Under the pieces are notes generated by a model. That model saw only the letters and a program-made list of their open reading frames with translations, was not told where the DNA came from and ran no database searches. A stretch of 64,000 bases of DNA from Emmonsiellopsis sp. PD_33 (lineage: Eukaryota; Ascomycota; Eurotiomycetes; Onygenales; Ajellomycetaceae), in assembly GCA_032988165.1 (NCBI GenBank), contig JANTQF010000104.1, positions 1 through 64,000 of the forward strand, in the 5' to 3' direction. Of the stretch, positions 34,051 through 46,710 are shown piece after piece. The translations under genes were made by a program, and so were the position numbers. Position 1 is the stretch's first letter; each line of letters starts with the position of its first letter.

Positions 34051-35400
34051 TTACTGATCCTGTGAGTTTTTTGCTTTCTTATTCTTAGGATTCATGGGGC
34101 AAGTCTGGATGCCATGGTTCAGATGACTGCAATGAAAACAGGCTTTGTGCCTCTTGCACCATGGTTTCCAGGCTTGGCTGTTCTTCTTTGGAGGATTCAG
34201 AGCTTTGACAATTGCATTAAGATCAATATTCATGGCATCAGGATCATGTGGTGCTGCTGCAGGAGTGTGCATGTTCCTGAAAGTATAGTTCACTGAATTT
34301 GAGTACTTCAGGGCAGTTTCCCAATGAAAAAGGATGTTGTAGGCTTTCTGAACAGTCTTTAGATGAACATTCAAATAATTCCATTTACTTTTCATGATGT
34401 TAGATGCAAATATGATAAAGAAATCCAGTAGGTTCTAAGGCAGGAGTTGTAGGGTCACCTCATTGTATAACCTATTGAAATTGGCATAGTATGACATTAG
34501 GTCCTTAGTTTGGTAAAGATCCATGAATTATTTATTGTGCTTTGCATTGGCATTCAGTTCTTCAAAGTTCCTAATGACCCAGTGTGTGAAATCCTCCCAT
34601 ATCTTAAGGAGGAAGTAGTTGAGTGGATCATCCAAATAGAGTTTCTCAAGGCTTTTTCAAAGATTTTTGATACTCCCACAAAGTAAGTTGACACCCCTAA
34701 AGGCCTTCTGACAACTTGTAGGGTTCTTTCCTATGAGCTCCCACTCATTTTAAAAGTGAGCTTTCATCTTGGTGACCCATCACACAGCTGCATCATCCTT
34801 ATGCAGCTTATTATATGTCAGAGGTTTTGCCATCTCAGACATTTTGATGTACCCTAAAGTAGGTAGTTCATTCCCCTAATTGTTATCTCTTCACTTAGCT
34901 GTTCACCCTGATGGTAGATCATGTTTGGTTGGAGTGCTAATGCCTAGCATAAAGATAGTTAGTCTGTCAGTAGTTCATATGGATAGAAAGGGACTATTAA
35001 ATCATTTTCTTGCCTAATATTGGAGATTGGAGATCTAGTCATGCAGGATTGATTCTGAGTTCACTCAATTTTGATATGCATTGATGAGTTCCTCCTTAAG
35101 AGTATTGTTCTGAATTCAGACATTATGCAGATCATCTACTAACTTTATGATGGATTCCTTATTCACCTGAATGAATTGTATATTCTTATGACAGATAGTG
35201 TTCCTCATCTGCTCAGTCATAGCCTTGTAGTTGTGTAAGATAGCTTGAAGGATGCTGTTCTAGGCTCCTGGGATTTTATCAGCAGAGATCAGATGAAGCA
35301 TCTGTTGGATGACATCCTGCAGTTCAGATGATAGTTGGTGGATATTGCCAGGGCCCTGGTTGTGGGCTCTGATGGAGGTATCCTGTGGTTCAGAATTCAT
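34051..35400 (-). pseudogene. GyC gag
   Basis: Starts at ATG 35400-35398 (MNSEPQDTSIRAHN) and stays in one frame to the stop at 34051, 450 codons with scattered stops. The last 114 codons (34395-34051) are open and carry a perfect CCHC knuckle, CFHCSHLNHGIQTC, then a Lys-rich tail. Upstream text (WKxFIxWVTKMKAHFK-like, near 34750) resembles Gypsy capsid. Gag packages element RNA. Confidence 0.85.
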
Positions 35401-35779
35401 TGTTATGTTGTGAGAGGTTTTCAGCTTGTAGGAAGGTAAGAAAGAGTTTGAGGATATTACTTTTATCTCTCATCCCAGTGGACATTTTTGAGACTTTTAT
35501 ATTCATGTGATGGGGGGTATAGCCTTCTCCAGAATTACTAGCTACCCCTCTCTCATCTCAGGAAATTGCCAAGATCACTATCACTTATGCACAACCATGT
35601 TATTCATCTGGGGTCAGGTTGTATGACCTTACATCCAGCTACATAGCATTCACATTCCATCTTGCAAGGGTGTTTTCTGGCAAATCTCAGGTAATTTCAT
35701 AGGACCATCTGACATGGCACAATGAGCTATCTTATTGGCAGAAAGCCATGTTGCTCAGCCATATGAATAGTCAGCATTT

Positions 35780-35793
35780 AGACATGCTACCAG
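35780..35793 (-). promoter_or_regulatory. GyC presumed primer-binding site
   Basis: On the element strand the bases just inside the 5' LTR read TCTGGTAGCATGTC. TGGTAGC is the start of the complement to fungal initiator-Met tRNA as used by yeast Ty1 (TGGTAGCGCC); the next bases could have been lost by transitions. So GyC looks tRNA-primed, unlike GyA and GyB. Confidence 0.4.
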
Positions 35794-35795
35794 AT

Positions 35796-35968
35796 GTGAT
35801 TCCAAAGGTGTCTAATTGTGTGAAAACTATTGAAAAGATTGTGTGATTATATACAATGAGATAGGTGAAGCTGTAGTACAAAAAGAGGTGTAGTATGTAA
35901 TAGCACTGAGTGGCATGATAGAGCTATGTATGATCATATGAACTGATCATGTGATCCTGAAAACCACA
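35796..35968 (-). repeat. GyC 5' LTR
   Basis: 173 bp, GTGATTCCAAAGG to AAAACCACA, same length as its partner. Differences seen are mostly transitions. Followed by the second ACCTT, then GyA-3. Confidence 0.92.
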
Positions 35969-35973
35969 ACCTT

Positions 35974-38900
35974 ATAATTAAATTACATATTAAATTTATT
36001 AATTAAATTCTATGCATTCTTAAGGTTTTCTGCATTCTCCTAGGAATTCTCTGCCTCTATCATATTTTTCCAGCACATAAGGTATTACTAGCCATTGAAA
36101 TAGTCACACTTCTCTAGAATCTCTTTAACCTCAAACTTCTTGACTTCATCTATCATCATTGATTTAGTCTCCAGGATTTCACTGTGCTATACATGGTACA
36201 GTTTGAGTAATAAGACATGAAAAACAGAGTATATATCTTTATATTATGATATAAGTTTTAGTTTGTATGCTTGTTTTCCTCACTTATCAATAATTTTGAA
36301 AGAGCTGAGTTGATAATGATTTAGCTTCAGACTTGAATGTAATATGCTGATGTTTTTCAAGTATAATATGACTTAGTCTCTAACTATAAAATACTTCTTC
36401 TTGTGGCACTAATCATAGTATTTCTTCTATGTTTTCTGAGCCTTCAGAAGAGATTCTTATAGGTCATTTCATACTTCTTCTATATAGTATATATATTTTG
36501 TTGCCTTCTGCACTTTTCTCTCTCCCATGTTAATATCTAATTCAACATTAAGATGTAGTTTAGATTAAAAACTCATCAGTATTTCTGCAGGGGACATCTT
36601 GAGGATACTATGCATAGAGGTGTTGTAGGAGAACTGCACTAATAGCAACTATCTAGCCTAGTTATTCTAATAGAAGTTACAGTAGACATACAGGTAGTAC
36701 TTGAGCATCTGATTCTGCCTTTTAGTTTGACTGTCTGTTTAAGAGTGAAATGTAGTCATTAACTATTAGCACACTTTCAGGAGGTAGTAGAGTATTAATC
36801 AGTATTTACTGAAGCTGAATATTCTAGTACAATCTATTACCTAATGATATGAGTAACTGAAAAATCTGGTGAAGATGTCAAATATCAGGTTTATAAGCTC
36901 TAGTGTACTTATACCTTCATTGACTGGTTTATAAACTGCATACTTGATTAATTTATCTATAAATACTATGATTAAATCATAGACCTTGCCATTCCACTTA
37001 GATAATAGGAGTTTGATAATGAAATCCATTATCATCATTTCAAAAGAAAAGGTGAGAATAGGAAGCAGTTCTAATTAATTATATTTCTTGTGATGGTGTA
37101 TCTTAACTTATTGGTAGATATCACAGGTGCACATATATTCTTAAATGTTTATTGTCATATCACACTAAAAGTATTTTCTCTGAACACACTCAAGAGTGCA
37201 CTTAATATTAAAATGTCCCTCTTGAGGATCATTATAATTCAATTTTATGATCTCATTCCTTATTACTTAATCTATAGAGATAGAAATGCAACTCTTATGA
37301 TAAAGTAGATTATTTTAATTAATTATCTAGTTTAAGTACTCAGTCTTATCTATTTTGCCTACTTTCATCCTTCTGCATACCTTAGTATGCTCAGTGTCCT
37401 GAGCTTGCATATAGCATAGGAATTCCATAATGAGTTCAGCAAGGAAGAATTCATAGGCTGTATTAGATTCTATAATTATATTAACTAATATCTGCAGCAC
37501 TAGATGAGCTAGCCTTTTTATATTACTAATAATGTATCTCTCATCTGCACATACATTTCAATATGTGTAGGAAGCAAGTACACCAATGTAAATTGCATTT
37601 TCCTTATTATTTGATAGTTTTAAATGCACTATCATGTTGATTATTTACTAACTGAGGTCTTCCAGCTGTGTCTGTACATCTATGTTCAGTGTTCAAAACA
37701 TTCCTTGAAAAAGCTTTTCTTGAATTATTAATAATAGTATTCACCTTGGAGCATTCTCTTTATAGTCAGGGTAATAACTAGGTGTATCTGTGGGATTCTT
37801 CATCCCTGGATGATACTTAATGATAAAGTTGAATGCAGAGAGTGTTTCTATTCATTATATCTAATATCTAACTAATTCTATTATTATTATGAAATATTAT
37901 AGATTGATATAATTAGATAAAATTATCATAGAGAAACATGCATCATGCAGGTAGTAACATCATTACTTGAATACTATAAGGATAGTGAGGAGTTCCTAAT
38001 CATGCATACTGTAGTTACACTCCACTGGTAATAAGCCTTATAAATAGTATGTAACTGGGTGCCATTATTCATTATTTAGATCTAACTGCAAGAGGATTGC
38101 ATCCAGTATGAAACCCAATATGTCTGGCTCCACCCAGAGTTTCCAATCTAAATTGAAGTGTGCAAGGATTAGGGCCTTTATGAATGCACTTTTTAGCTCT
38201 TAAAAAGCTTTCTATATATTAGCATCAAGAGGGATTATCTTTCAGTTCTGGCCTTTCCATGTTACATCCTTTATGAGTGTAGATAAGGGCTGTGCTTTCA
38301 CTGCAAATCTATCTATAAAATGGTAGTAAAAATTCACAAATCCTAGAAATATCTGAATGTCACAGACACACTTGAATTCCAGCTAGAAGAGGATAGTATC
38401 AATTCAGCTCTATTTCATCTTAATGCCATTTATGCTAATTACAAAGCTAAGGAAATTAATGCAATTCACATGAAATATATATTTACTGAGCTTTATATAT
38501 AATTTATAGATGTGTAGGCATTTCAGCACCATGCATACATACTTACAGTACTCTTCCTCTAAGTTCAAGTAGATAATAATATCATCCAGGTAGATAACAC
38601 AGTAGATATCTAGGAGATCACTTAGAGCCTTATTAATATAAGATTAGAATGTTACCAGTGCATTTATGAGTTTAAAGAAGATCACTTGATATTCAAAATG
38701 GCTATAGTATGTTTAGAAAGCTGTTTTCCACTCATCACCTTTACATATACACAGTTGGTAATACATATTGTAGAGATCTAACTACAAGTAAACCTTTATG
38801 CCAGCCAGCCTATTAATTGTTTTACTAATCAAGGGGAGAGGATATCAGTTCTTTACACTGATAGTATTAAGCCTATAGTAGTCTATATAAAGACACATAG

Positions 38901-39790
38901 TTCTATCTTTTTTTGGGATGAAAAATATCAGTATGCTTGTAGAGCTTTTTGATGAGCATATCCATTCTTTTTTCAGACTAAATTCTAGGTATTCACACAG
39001 CACCTTTAGTTCTTTGACAGAGAGGTTATAGATTGATTGGTAGGAGGGTTCTTTTTCAGATATCAAATTAATTAGATGATTATATTATGCATGTTCTGGA
39101 AGTAATCCTGCTACAGCTTCTAAGAAAATGTCTTTATATTTATAGTAGACTTCTAATATTACTAGCTTTCTATCTAGAACTATGCTGAACAGAGCAATCA
39201 GTTTATCCCCTTCTAGTTGATGTGAGTGGATAATATAAGCTACACATTCAACTCTGACTACTGTATCTATCTATTTTATGATGATGATCTTAACATTATT
39301 AACATATAATATATAATATATTCAGTGCAATTTTAACTATTAGATGTTGGGATCTACAGTTTTGAGCCAGGAAAATCTTAGGATGACATCATAGCCTTTT
39401 ATATCCACTACTTCAAAATGAAAGCTCTAATTATGAGAGAGTCTCTTATTGTTAATTGTATGTGCATATACCTCATATTAATTGTAGGCTATAACCTGAT
39501 ATTCATTAATTACACTAATCCAATGTGAATCTTTACTACCTTTTCCAAGATGTGCTTTTACTCATTTCTGGCTGATAAAATTTGCTTCTGCACTCAAGTT
39601 AATAAGTGCCCAGGTAATAGCTAATCTTTGAGGGGTTTCTAGCTATATCTCAATTATCATCACTTCTTTGCTGTGCCTCTATCCCATCTCATTTACTTCC
39701 AGTGCTATGGCAGTACTCAGCACTGAGAGATCTAGTTTTTTGACTCATACTTCTTTATGCACTTTTCAGGATGAAATTCCCAGTAGTCAT
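35974..39790 (-). pseudogene. GyA-3 pol (chromodomain to protease)
   Basis: Minus strand. Chromodomain at about 36030-36150 and integrase at about 36200-37600 (37038-36841 reads MDFIIKLLLSKWNGKVYDLI, FIDKLIKYAVYKP). RT at 38380-39070 begins MISEKEPSYQSIYNLSVKEL. The active site at 38581-38592 reads YLDD, intact, the only GyA copy here to keep it. The protease region is near 39560-39640 (NLSAEANFIS-like, Asp replaced). Stops are fewer than in GyA-2, so GyA-3 is younger, as the nesting also shows. Confidence 0.88.
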
Positions 39791-39799
39791 TAAAGATAT

Positions 39800-40960
39800 A
39801 ATCTGGTTTGTTGTAGTGAGAGCACTTAAGGTAAGAGATAAACTTAGATCATAAGGATCAGCCTCTAAGTATGTAGTTCAGAAATTATTTCCTTTTAGAC
39901 TCCATTTTTATTTAGGAATTAAAAGACTTCTTCTTGCACAGTGAATTTACAGTGGTTTCCTACTTGAATAAGAATAGTTTTTAATCCTTACAATGCTACT
40001 TCATCTTGCATAGAAATGCCAGTATCTCTTTATAATTCTTAGGATCTTTCTTCACTAGATGCATATGAATCTGAATTTCCTCTCAGCAGTGATTCATCAG
40101 GTTGAAACTGCACTGTTCCTCCTAGATCTTGTAGGGCAGATATTTCTTCAGGTTGAGAAGATACTTAATGAAATTTTGAATAGATTAGTTGTTTCATTAT
40201 TATGCATCTATATATCTTTTGATTGATTGCCATTAGAGCACATCTGGATCTATGAGGTGCAGTTGTAACTGTGTATAGAGGTCTTCTCAGATGAGTAGTG
40301 AATTCTCTGGGTTTACTTTATAATTCTTATGAAAAGCATCTTATTAGTAGAGAGGTTCCATGGCAAGCTTCTGTACAGCATCCTGGATGTGGTGTTTTTT
40401 AATAGTGTAGTAGTCTTCATTATGTTTAAATTTCATTTTAGTTTGAATGATGAAATCTTCAAGCTCTAACATGCTTTTTTCTTGATATTTGGAGGATGTA
40501 TCAACCTTTAGATGGGTGGTTTGATAGGGTAGCTGAGTTGTTTCTGTGTAAGGCTTTTTCAAGATTTAATTTTGAGCTGTGGTCTTTTCCTGTACAATCA
40601 GTGTAGTTACCTCTTAATTCATTAATTCATCTTGTACTAGCTGGTCCTCCAATGCCTTCATCATGTGCTTTGCCTTTTGGATTTTCCATTACATCTATAG
40701 CTCTTTGATGTGTTCTTTGATTGCATGTAGCTGCATAGCAGGTAGGTATAGATCTTTATTATCTAATCCTTCATTGCCTGCAGTTGATTTGTAGTCAGAT
40801 TTCTATGGAGAATCTTGTGAAGATTTGAGTTGTAGTTTATTATTGCTAGTCCCTTGCTGCATAGAGAGGTTAACATGCACTTAAGGGGTTCTCCTATAAT
40901 TATTTACAGTCTTTCTATAAGTCATTTTGTTGTTGTTTGTCTATTTCTGATAGACTGTTC
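39800..40960 (-). pseudogene. GyA-3 gag
   Basis: 40562-40344 is open for 72 codons (TTHLKVDTSSKYQEKSML, ELEDFIIQTKMKFKHNEDYY). The knuckle near 39825 reads CSHYNKPDY, with a Cys and the His changed to Tyr. Matches GyA-1 gag and the GyA-2 gag at 41308-42490, so two copies of the gag region lie side by side around the 40984 LTR; this comes from nesting, not tandem gene duplication. Confidence 0.82.
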
Positions 40961-40983
40961 ACTCAGGGGTGAGTAAACAGAAC

Positions 40984-41302
40984 TGTAATGTTCAGTGTCA
41001 AATATAAAGGCTTTTTAATTCAAAAAGGCAGACTATGAGTTGTTGAATAGTGTGATGGGAATAGACAGGTAAAAATGTATGTATATTTTAAATGTAGGGG
41101 TCATATAGTAATAGAACTGTTTGCTGATTCTTTTCATAAGAAACCTGTGTAGCATATATATCAATAGCTAGCTACTAAGTGCACACCATGTGTGCATTGC
41201 CAGGTGCACTATCAGGTGCACTGCTGGGCCTGAGGTCCAAGATCTAAGGTCTGAGGGTGCAGTTAATCTATGTGTGACATGTAGTCTCCTTTGTGCATTA
41301 TA
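40984..41302 (-). repeat. GyA-3 5' LTR
   Basis: 319 bp, TGTAATGTTCAG to GTGCATTATA, preceded by the complement of the primer site (AGTAAACAG near 40972). Followed by ATTAA, the second TSD copy, then GyA-2 gag. Confidence 0.93.
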
Positions 41303-41307
41303 ATTAA

Positions 41308-42490
41308 AGATATAGTCTGATTTATTATAGTAAGAGCACTTAAGGTGAGAGGTGAACTTAAGTTATGAGGATTAGCCTCTAAGTGTGTGATTTAGAGATT
41401 TTTCCCTTTTAAAATCTATTTTTATTTAGGAATTAAAAGACTTCTTCTTATGTAGTAGATTTACAATGATTTCCTACTTGAATAAGAATAGTTTTTAATC
41501 CTTATAATATTACTTCATCTTGCATAGAAATACTAATATTTCTTTATAATTCTTAAGATCTTCCTTCATTAGATGCACATGAATTTGAATTTCCTCTTAA
41601 TAGTAGTTTATTAGGTCAGAACTATACTGTTCCTCCTGAATCTTATAGGGTAAATATTTCTTCAGATTGAGAAGATACTTAATAAAATTTTAAATAGATT
41701 GATTGTTTTATTATTATACATTCATATATTTTTTAATTAATGACTGTTGAAGTGCATCTGAATCTATGAGATGTAATTATAACTATATATAGAGGTTTTT
41801 TTAGATGAGTAATAAATTCTTTATATTTACTTTATAATTCTTGTAGAAAGCATCTCATTAGCAGAGAGGTTCTATAATAAACTTTTATATAGCATTTTAG
41901 ATGTAGTGTTTTTCAATGGTATAATAGTCTTTATTATATTTAAATTTCATTTTAATTTGAATGATAAAATCTTCAAGCTCTAACATGCTTTTTTCTTGAT
42001 ATTTAGAGAATGTATTAACTTTTAGATAGATAGTTCAGTAGGGTAACTAGATCATTTCTATATGAGACTTTTTCAAAATTTAATTTTGAGCTATGATTTT
42101 CTTCTGCATAATCAGTATAACTACCTCTTAATTTATTAATTCATCTTATACTAGCTAGTCCTCTAGTATCTTTATTATATGCTCTACCTTTTGAATTTTC
42201 CATTGCATCTATAGCTCTTTAATGTGTTCTTTAATTATATATAGCTATATAGTAGGTAGATGTAAATCTTCATTGTCTGACTCTTTATTACCTGTAGTTG
42301 ATTTGTAGTTAGATTTCTGTGGAGGATTCTGTAGAGATTTAAGTTGTAGTTTATTATTACTAGTCTCTTATTATGCAGAGAGGTTAATATGCACTTAAGG
42401 GGTTTCCCTATAATTATTTATAATCTTTTTATAAGCTATCTTGTTGTTGTTTATCTATTTCTAATGGACTATTCACTTAGAGGTGAGCAA
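41308..42490 (-). pseudogene. GyA-2 gag
   Basis: Right-hand remainder of GyA-2. Homologous to 39795-40980 but far more AT-rich with many stops. The complement of the primer site, AGCAAACAG, is intact at 42486-42494, next to the 5' LTR. Confidence 0.85.
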
Positions 42491-42497
42491 ACAGAAC

Positions 42498-42813
42498 TGT
42501 AATATCCAGTATTAAATATAAGACTTTTAATTTGAAAGGTGAACTATGAGTTGTTGAACAGTGTAATGAGAATAGACAGGTAAAAATGTATATATATTTT
42601 AAATGTAGGGGTTATATAGTAATAAGATTATTTACTAGTTCTTTTCATAAGAAACCTGCACAGCATATATATTAATAGCTAGCTACTAAGTGTGCACTAT
42701 ATGTGCATTGCCAGGCACACTACCAGGCACACTGCTGGGCCCAAAGTCTGAGATTTAAAATTTAAAAGTATAGTTAATCTACATGTAATGTACAGTCTTC
42801 TTTGCATGTTACA
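42498..42813 (-). repeat. GyA-2 5' LTR
   Basis: 316 bp, TGTAATATCCAG to GCATGTTACA. Followed by TTATC (42814-42818), partner of TTGTC at 5584-5588. GyB-2 (9060-9072, GCCTTATCTGCCTC) shows the undisturbed site. Confidence 0.92.
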
Positions 42814-42818
42814 TTATC

Positions 42819-44320
42819 TACTTCTTTAGACTATTAAAACTACTGATCTTTACATGTGAGATTAGTTAATAATCAGATAATATTAGAAAAATCCTGAATA
42901 AAATGTTAGTAAAAATTTATAAATTCTAGAAAGCTTCACATATCTTTTATGATTATAGGGGCCTCTCATTTGAGAATAGCAGTAATCTTCTTAGAGTCCA
43001 TATGAACCCTCTTTCCTACCTCTATGATAAAGTCAAGATAGATTATCTTTTGAACTTTAAAGGTAGATTTGTTGATGTCAATTAGGAGACTATATTCATA
43101 AAGGTAGATGAGGACTTTTTAAATGTGCTTTTAATACTACTTATAGAATTCATTAATGAAGATAAGAATGTTATTAAGGTAGGTAGAAGTAAATTCATCT
43201 AAATAGTCTTATAAGGCCTAGTTAATATATTTTTGGAAAGTGCTTAGAGTGTTTATAAGGCTAAAGAGGGTAACTATCCATTCAAATAGATTATATCTTA
43301 TATGAAAGGTAGTCAGCTATTCATCTTCCTCTGCAATTTAGATCTTATAGAATACAAAAATGACATCAAGCTTTATAAACTAATTAGCTCATTTGATTTA
43401 TTTGAGAGTCTTATTGATTAATAGTAGCAAATAATAATTTTTTTAAATGAGGTAATTAAGACTCTAATAATTAATATAGAATTAGAGGCCTCTATCTAAT
43501 TTCTTTATAAAGAGTATGGGTGCACCTGCAGGCAAGTTACTAACTTAAATGAAATCTTTAATATTTAGAAGGTCATTAAGAGTCTTATAGAGCACAAGTA
43601 ATTCATCATGTAATATATTATATAAAGGTCCTCAGAGCAGCTGAGGATCTTTACTATCTATCTTTTCAAGTTTAATATAATGATTATATATACTGCAGAA
43701 TGATAAGAGCTTCTCAGCAGCTTTATAATTAAAAACATCAAGAAATTCATAATAGTATAGAGAAAGAACTATTATAAAGTCAGTTTTTAACTTTTTAGAG
43801 AGTTATAAGAGGGCCTTCTCTATATCAGCCATGCTAGTAATAAAGATTTTAATGGGAGATTAGGATTTAAATTTTTAATTACAACTTCAGAGAAGATTAT
43901 AGGTGTTGGTAGAGATTTAATAAAAGTTAGTAATTATATAAATATTTTTTTCAGAGATGTAAATACCTCCAGGGAATATAATATATTAATTATGAGTATT
44001 AATAAGAGCTTAATGTTCATATAGTTATAATAAACTCAGTATGAAGTTATATAGAAAATTCTCAATTTTATATATATAAGTATTTTCTCAGAAGAATTTA
44101 CTAACATTAATATTAAACTTCATTATATTTTATATGAAGCTACCTGTATCATCATTAATACCTTTAATCTTTTGGGAGTCAATTAGAATACACAGGAGGT
44201 TATAATAGTTAATTATATGAAAGTAAATTATTAAATAGTAATAATAATTACTGTTCATCATAACATTCATATTAAAAGAATGATTAACTATAATAGATAT
44301 AAGAATTACTAGAATAATCA
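42819..44320 (-). pseudogene. GyB-1 pol (RNase H end, RT, protease)
   Basis: Homologous to 9068-10560 of GyB-2. The RT active-site box near 43165-43180 reads YLNN. 44321-44130 is a degraded match to the region just upstream of RT. Heavily AT-shifted with many stops, which fits its place as the second-oldest layer. Confidence 0.8.
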
Positions 44321-44329
44321 TTTTCTTCT

Positions 44330-45500
44330 TAAAGGTCTTTCTATCTAACTCTGAGAGCTTTCACTTGTAATTTCACATAGAAGCTAGTTTTTTCTCAAGT
44401 CTGACTTAGTATCTTTAAAGTCTTTCTCCTCTTCAGGCTTAATTTGTATATTTACAGATTATATAGGTAGTTTTAGGAGAATATGAGTTCTATAGCAATT
44501 AGTAGCTCTGTATCCAGATTTGTCACAGTTAATGCAGACACCTCAGGCATGGTAGTTAATAATGATAGTGGTAGTTATATTCAGAATATAAAATATATTT
44601 ATATGAATAGACTCTATAGGTATTCAATTTATAGCATTTAGATTCTTTAGTAGAGAAGTCTTGAGGAAGACTTCTCTAGAGGTAGTAGAAGTACTACCAT
44701 AGATTCAGCTCTAAATAACCTTAATTTTAGATAGGTTGTTTTTTATACTGTAGAGCTTCATATAATATTTGAGGTATATAGAAGGTTTAATAGAGGCAAT
44801 AATTTACTATAGAAGTTTAAATTTAATGGCCTTTTTAAATAGAGCCTTCTTGATAGTATCATCTCATAGCTGGCTGCCAGCCTTCAGGATCTTCTAATTA
44901 AATCTTAGAAGAAAGATAGAGAGTGGATTGATTTTCTGGTGAATACTGTGCAGCCAGGTTAGAGCCTTCTAGACCACTAAAGGGTTAGAGAAAAGAATGT
45001 CAAGTTACTCAAAAATGATATTAGAAATTATAGAAATGAGCTTGATATTAGCCTTCATTTAAGAGTGGAATTAGATGATAGTAATGCTAGAGAGTTAGAT
45101 GTAGATGTACCAGGCCTAATTAGTAGAAAATCTAATTATAGAGCTATCTAAAGTGATTTTAGCCTTTACACTAAGATATCAGGTAGGATATTTAGAGACT
45201 TATTCACCCATGAATTTCTCAAGGGTGATGAGTCTTTCCTTCAGGCATTTTAGAAAGTTATTGAAAGAGGCAGTCAGGTGAGCAGGAGTTAGGGTAGGAA
45301 CTAGAGTTAATATAGGTGTGTGATTCTATTTAGTAATAAAATTAATCTTATTTATAAGTTATTAAATAAAGTTTTAGAGTTCAGTATTAGAGCTCTGAGA
45401 AGAGATACTGTCTTCATGTGAAGAATCCATATTCATAATGGATTTAAAAAATTATTTAGATTCAGAGAGTTTAGAGGATTTAGAAAGTTTGAAGGAAAAT
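44330..45500 (-). pseudogene. GyB-1 gag
   Basis: Homologous to GyB-2 gag. The CCHC knuckle near 44530 (CVNCDKSGY on the minus strand) is partly kept, with the His changed to Tyr. The N-terminal Ser/Glu-rich part is near 45400-45480. Confidence 0.72.
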
Positions 45501-45710
45501 CTCATAAGATATTAATATAGATTATTAGGACTTTAAGGTCTTTTACTGACATGTTGTTCAATGAAGCTAAACTAATTATATTTCAGATTTCAGAAGAGTT
45601 TAATATATGTGTAAATTACATTCAGAAGAATCTACTATATATATAAATTACATTTAAAGAGTAAATATAATGAGGATCTCTAAGAAGAGATCAAATGAGT
45701 AATTACAAAA

Positions 45711-45962
45711 TGTAATGAGTGTACTCTGATAAGTAAATCATATAAGCTTTATATTAGAATTAAAATTATAATTATTAGAGAAAGAAAGGAAAAAGGAAAA
45801 GAAATCATAAGATCATGCAATATAGAGAGGAGATTTATGTGAGGTCAGAGTGGATAAACATTCATGTGAAGGCCTGATTAGAGGTATCCAATTAGGTGGT
45901 TAGAGATTAGATGAAGTTTGGGTGAGCTATAAATATAGAGTATAAGAGTATAGCCCTTTACA
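45711..45962 (-). repeat. GyB-1 5' LTR
   Basis: 252 bp, TGTAATGAGTGT to GCCCTTTACA. Next to it on the left is the same GAGTAATTACAAAA primer region as in GyB-2. Followed at 45963 by LINE ORF1; the intact LINE site is at about 1534 (GTCATGTAGGATT), so GyB-1 entered LINE-M. Confidence 0.9.
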
Positions 45963-46710
45963 TGTAGAATCAGTTTACCCTATTTTTCATCTCTATCTAA
46001 AGATATTAATGTTTGAAGCTTTTTCTCTAAGGTAGGCCTCTATTTCTCCTCATTTTGAAGAAGATAGTCAGCACTATAGTCATTTGAAGTAGTTATAATT
46101 ATAGAGCCTCTCATATAGGAGTTAGAAATAGTAGAAACTATCTTCAGAGTTTTTTCCTCTATCTGATCAGATGAAAAGCATTGATTCAGCTCATTTCTAA
46201 GTCTAAAAATAAACTTAGAATCAGAGAAAAGACTTAGAACCTTCTTAGTATCAGGCTTTAAAATAAGTTTATATTTTTTTGACTGAAGAAGTTTCTCTTT
46301 TCTTTTCTCTTCAAGCTTTAAAGGAGCATTTTGAGTAGTTTTATCAGCTATATAGCTCAATTTTCAGCAGTTTTTTACACAAGTTTTTGAGTAGAGTTTG
46401 AGATAGATCCAGACACTGCCTGAGCATATATCTGATTAGAATCAGAGGAGATTTGAGTCTGAGAAAAGAGAATAACTTTAATTGACTTTATAGCCTCCAT
46501 CTTAAACTTAAGAATTTCATCAAGCTACTTTGATATAGAAATTAAAAGATCTCTAATTTCCCTGAATTCTTCCTGAAATACTTAACTTTTCAGAAGACTG
46601 ACAGCAGCTTGAAAGTTCTCAATCTTTTGAGCTTGTTTTTGAAACTCATCTCTTTTCTTTTTCTTTAAAATCTCTATCTCAGGAACTTTTTGAATAGATG
46701 TTTTTTCCAT
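45963..46710 (-). pseudogene. LINE-M ORF1 (N-terminal part)
   Basis: From ATG 46710-46708 to the GyB-1 junction. It matches LINE-L 2283-1535: the Lys/Glu-rich N-terminus, then 46360-46040 open for 106 codons (KLILKPDTKKVLSLFSDSKF). Extra stops and a small deletion near 46360 relative to LINE-L. The Cys knuckles and ORF2 should lie beyond the left edge of the window. Confidence 0.85.

Larger units (their letters stand above)
27466..35968 (-). mobile_element. GyC, complete Ty3/Gypsy element with an antisense ORF
   Basis: An 8,503-bp minus-strand element with LTRs of 173 bp (27466-27638, 35796-35968) and TSD ACCTT (27461-27465, 35969-35973). If the LTR is taken to start TGTGATT, the duplication is the 4-bp ACCT. 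The empty site is visible in GyA-4 near 52560 (CTTTATCACTTTATAAC). Order from the right: LTR, primer site, gag, pol, then about 2.7 kb with a plus-strand ORF, polypurine tract, LTR. No chromodomain is seen. It is less AT-shifted than its host GyA-3. Confidence 0.94.

Noticed and set aside
39795..42497. Tandem duplication of a gag gene
   Set aside because: The two gag regions flank the GyA-3 5' LTR with a TSD, so they are host and guest copies of one family.
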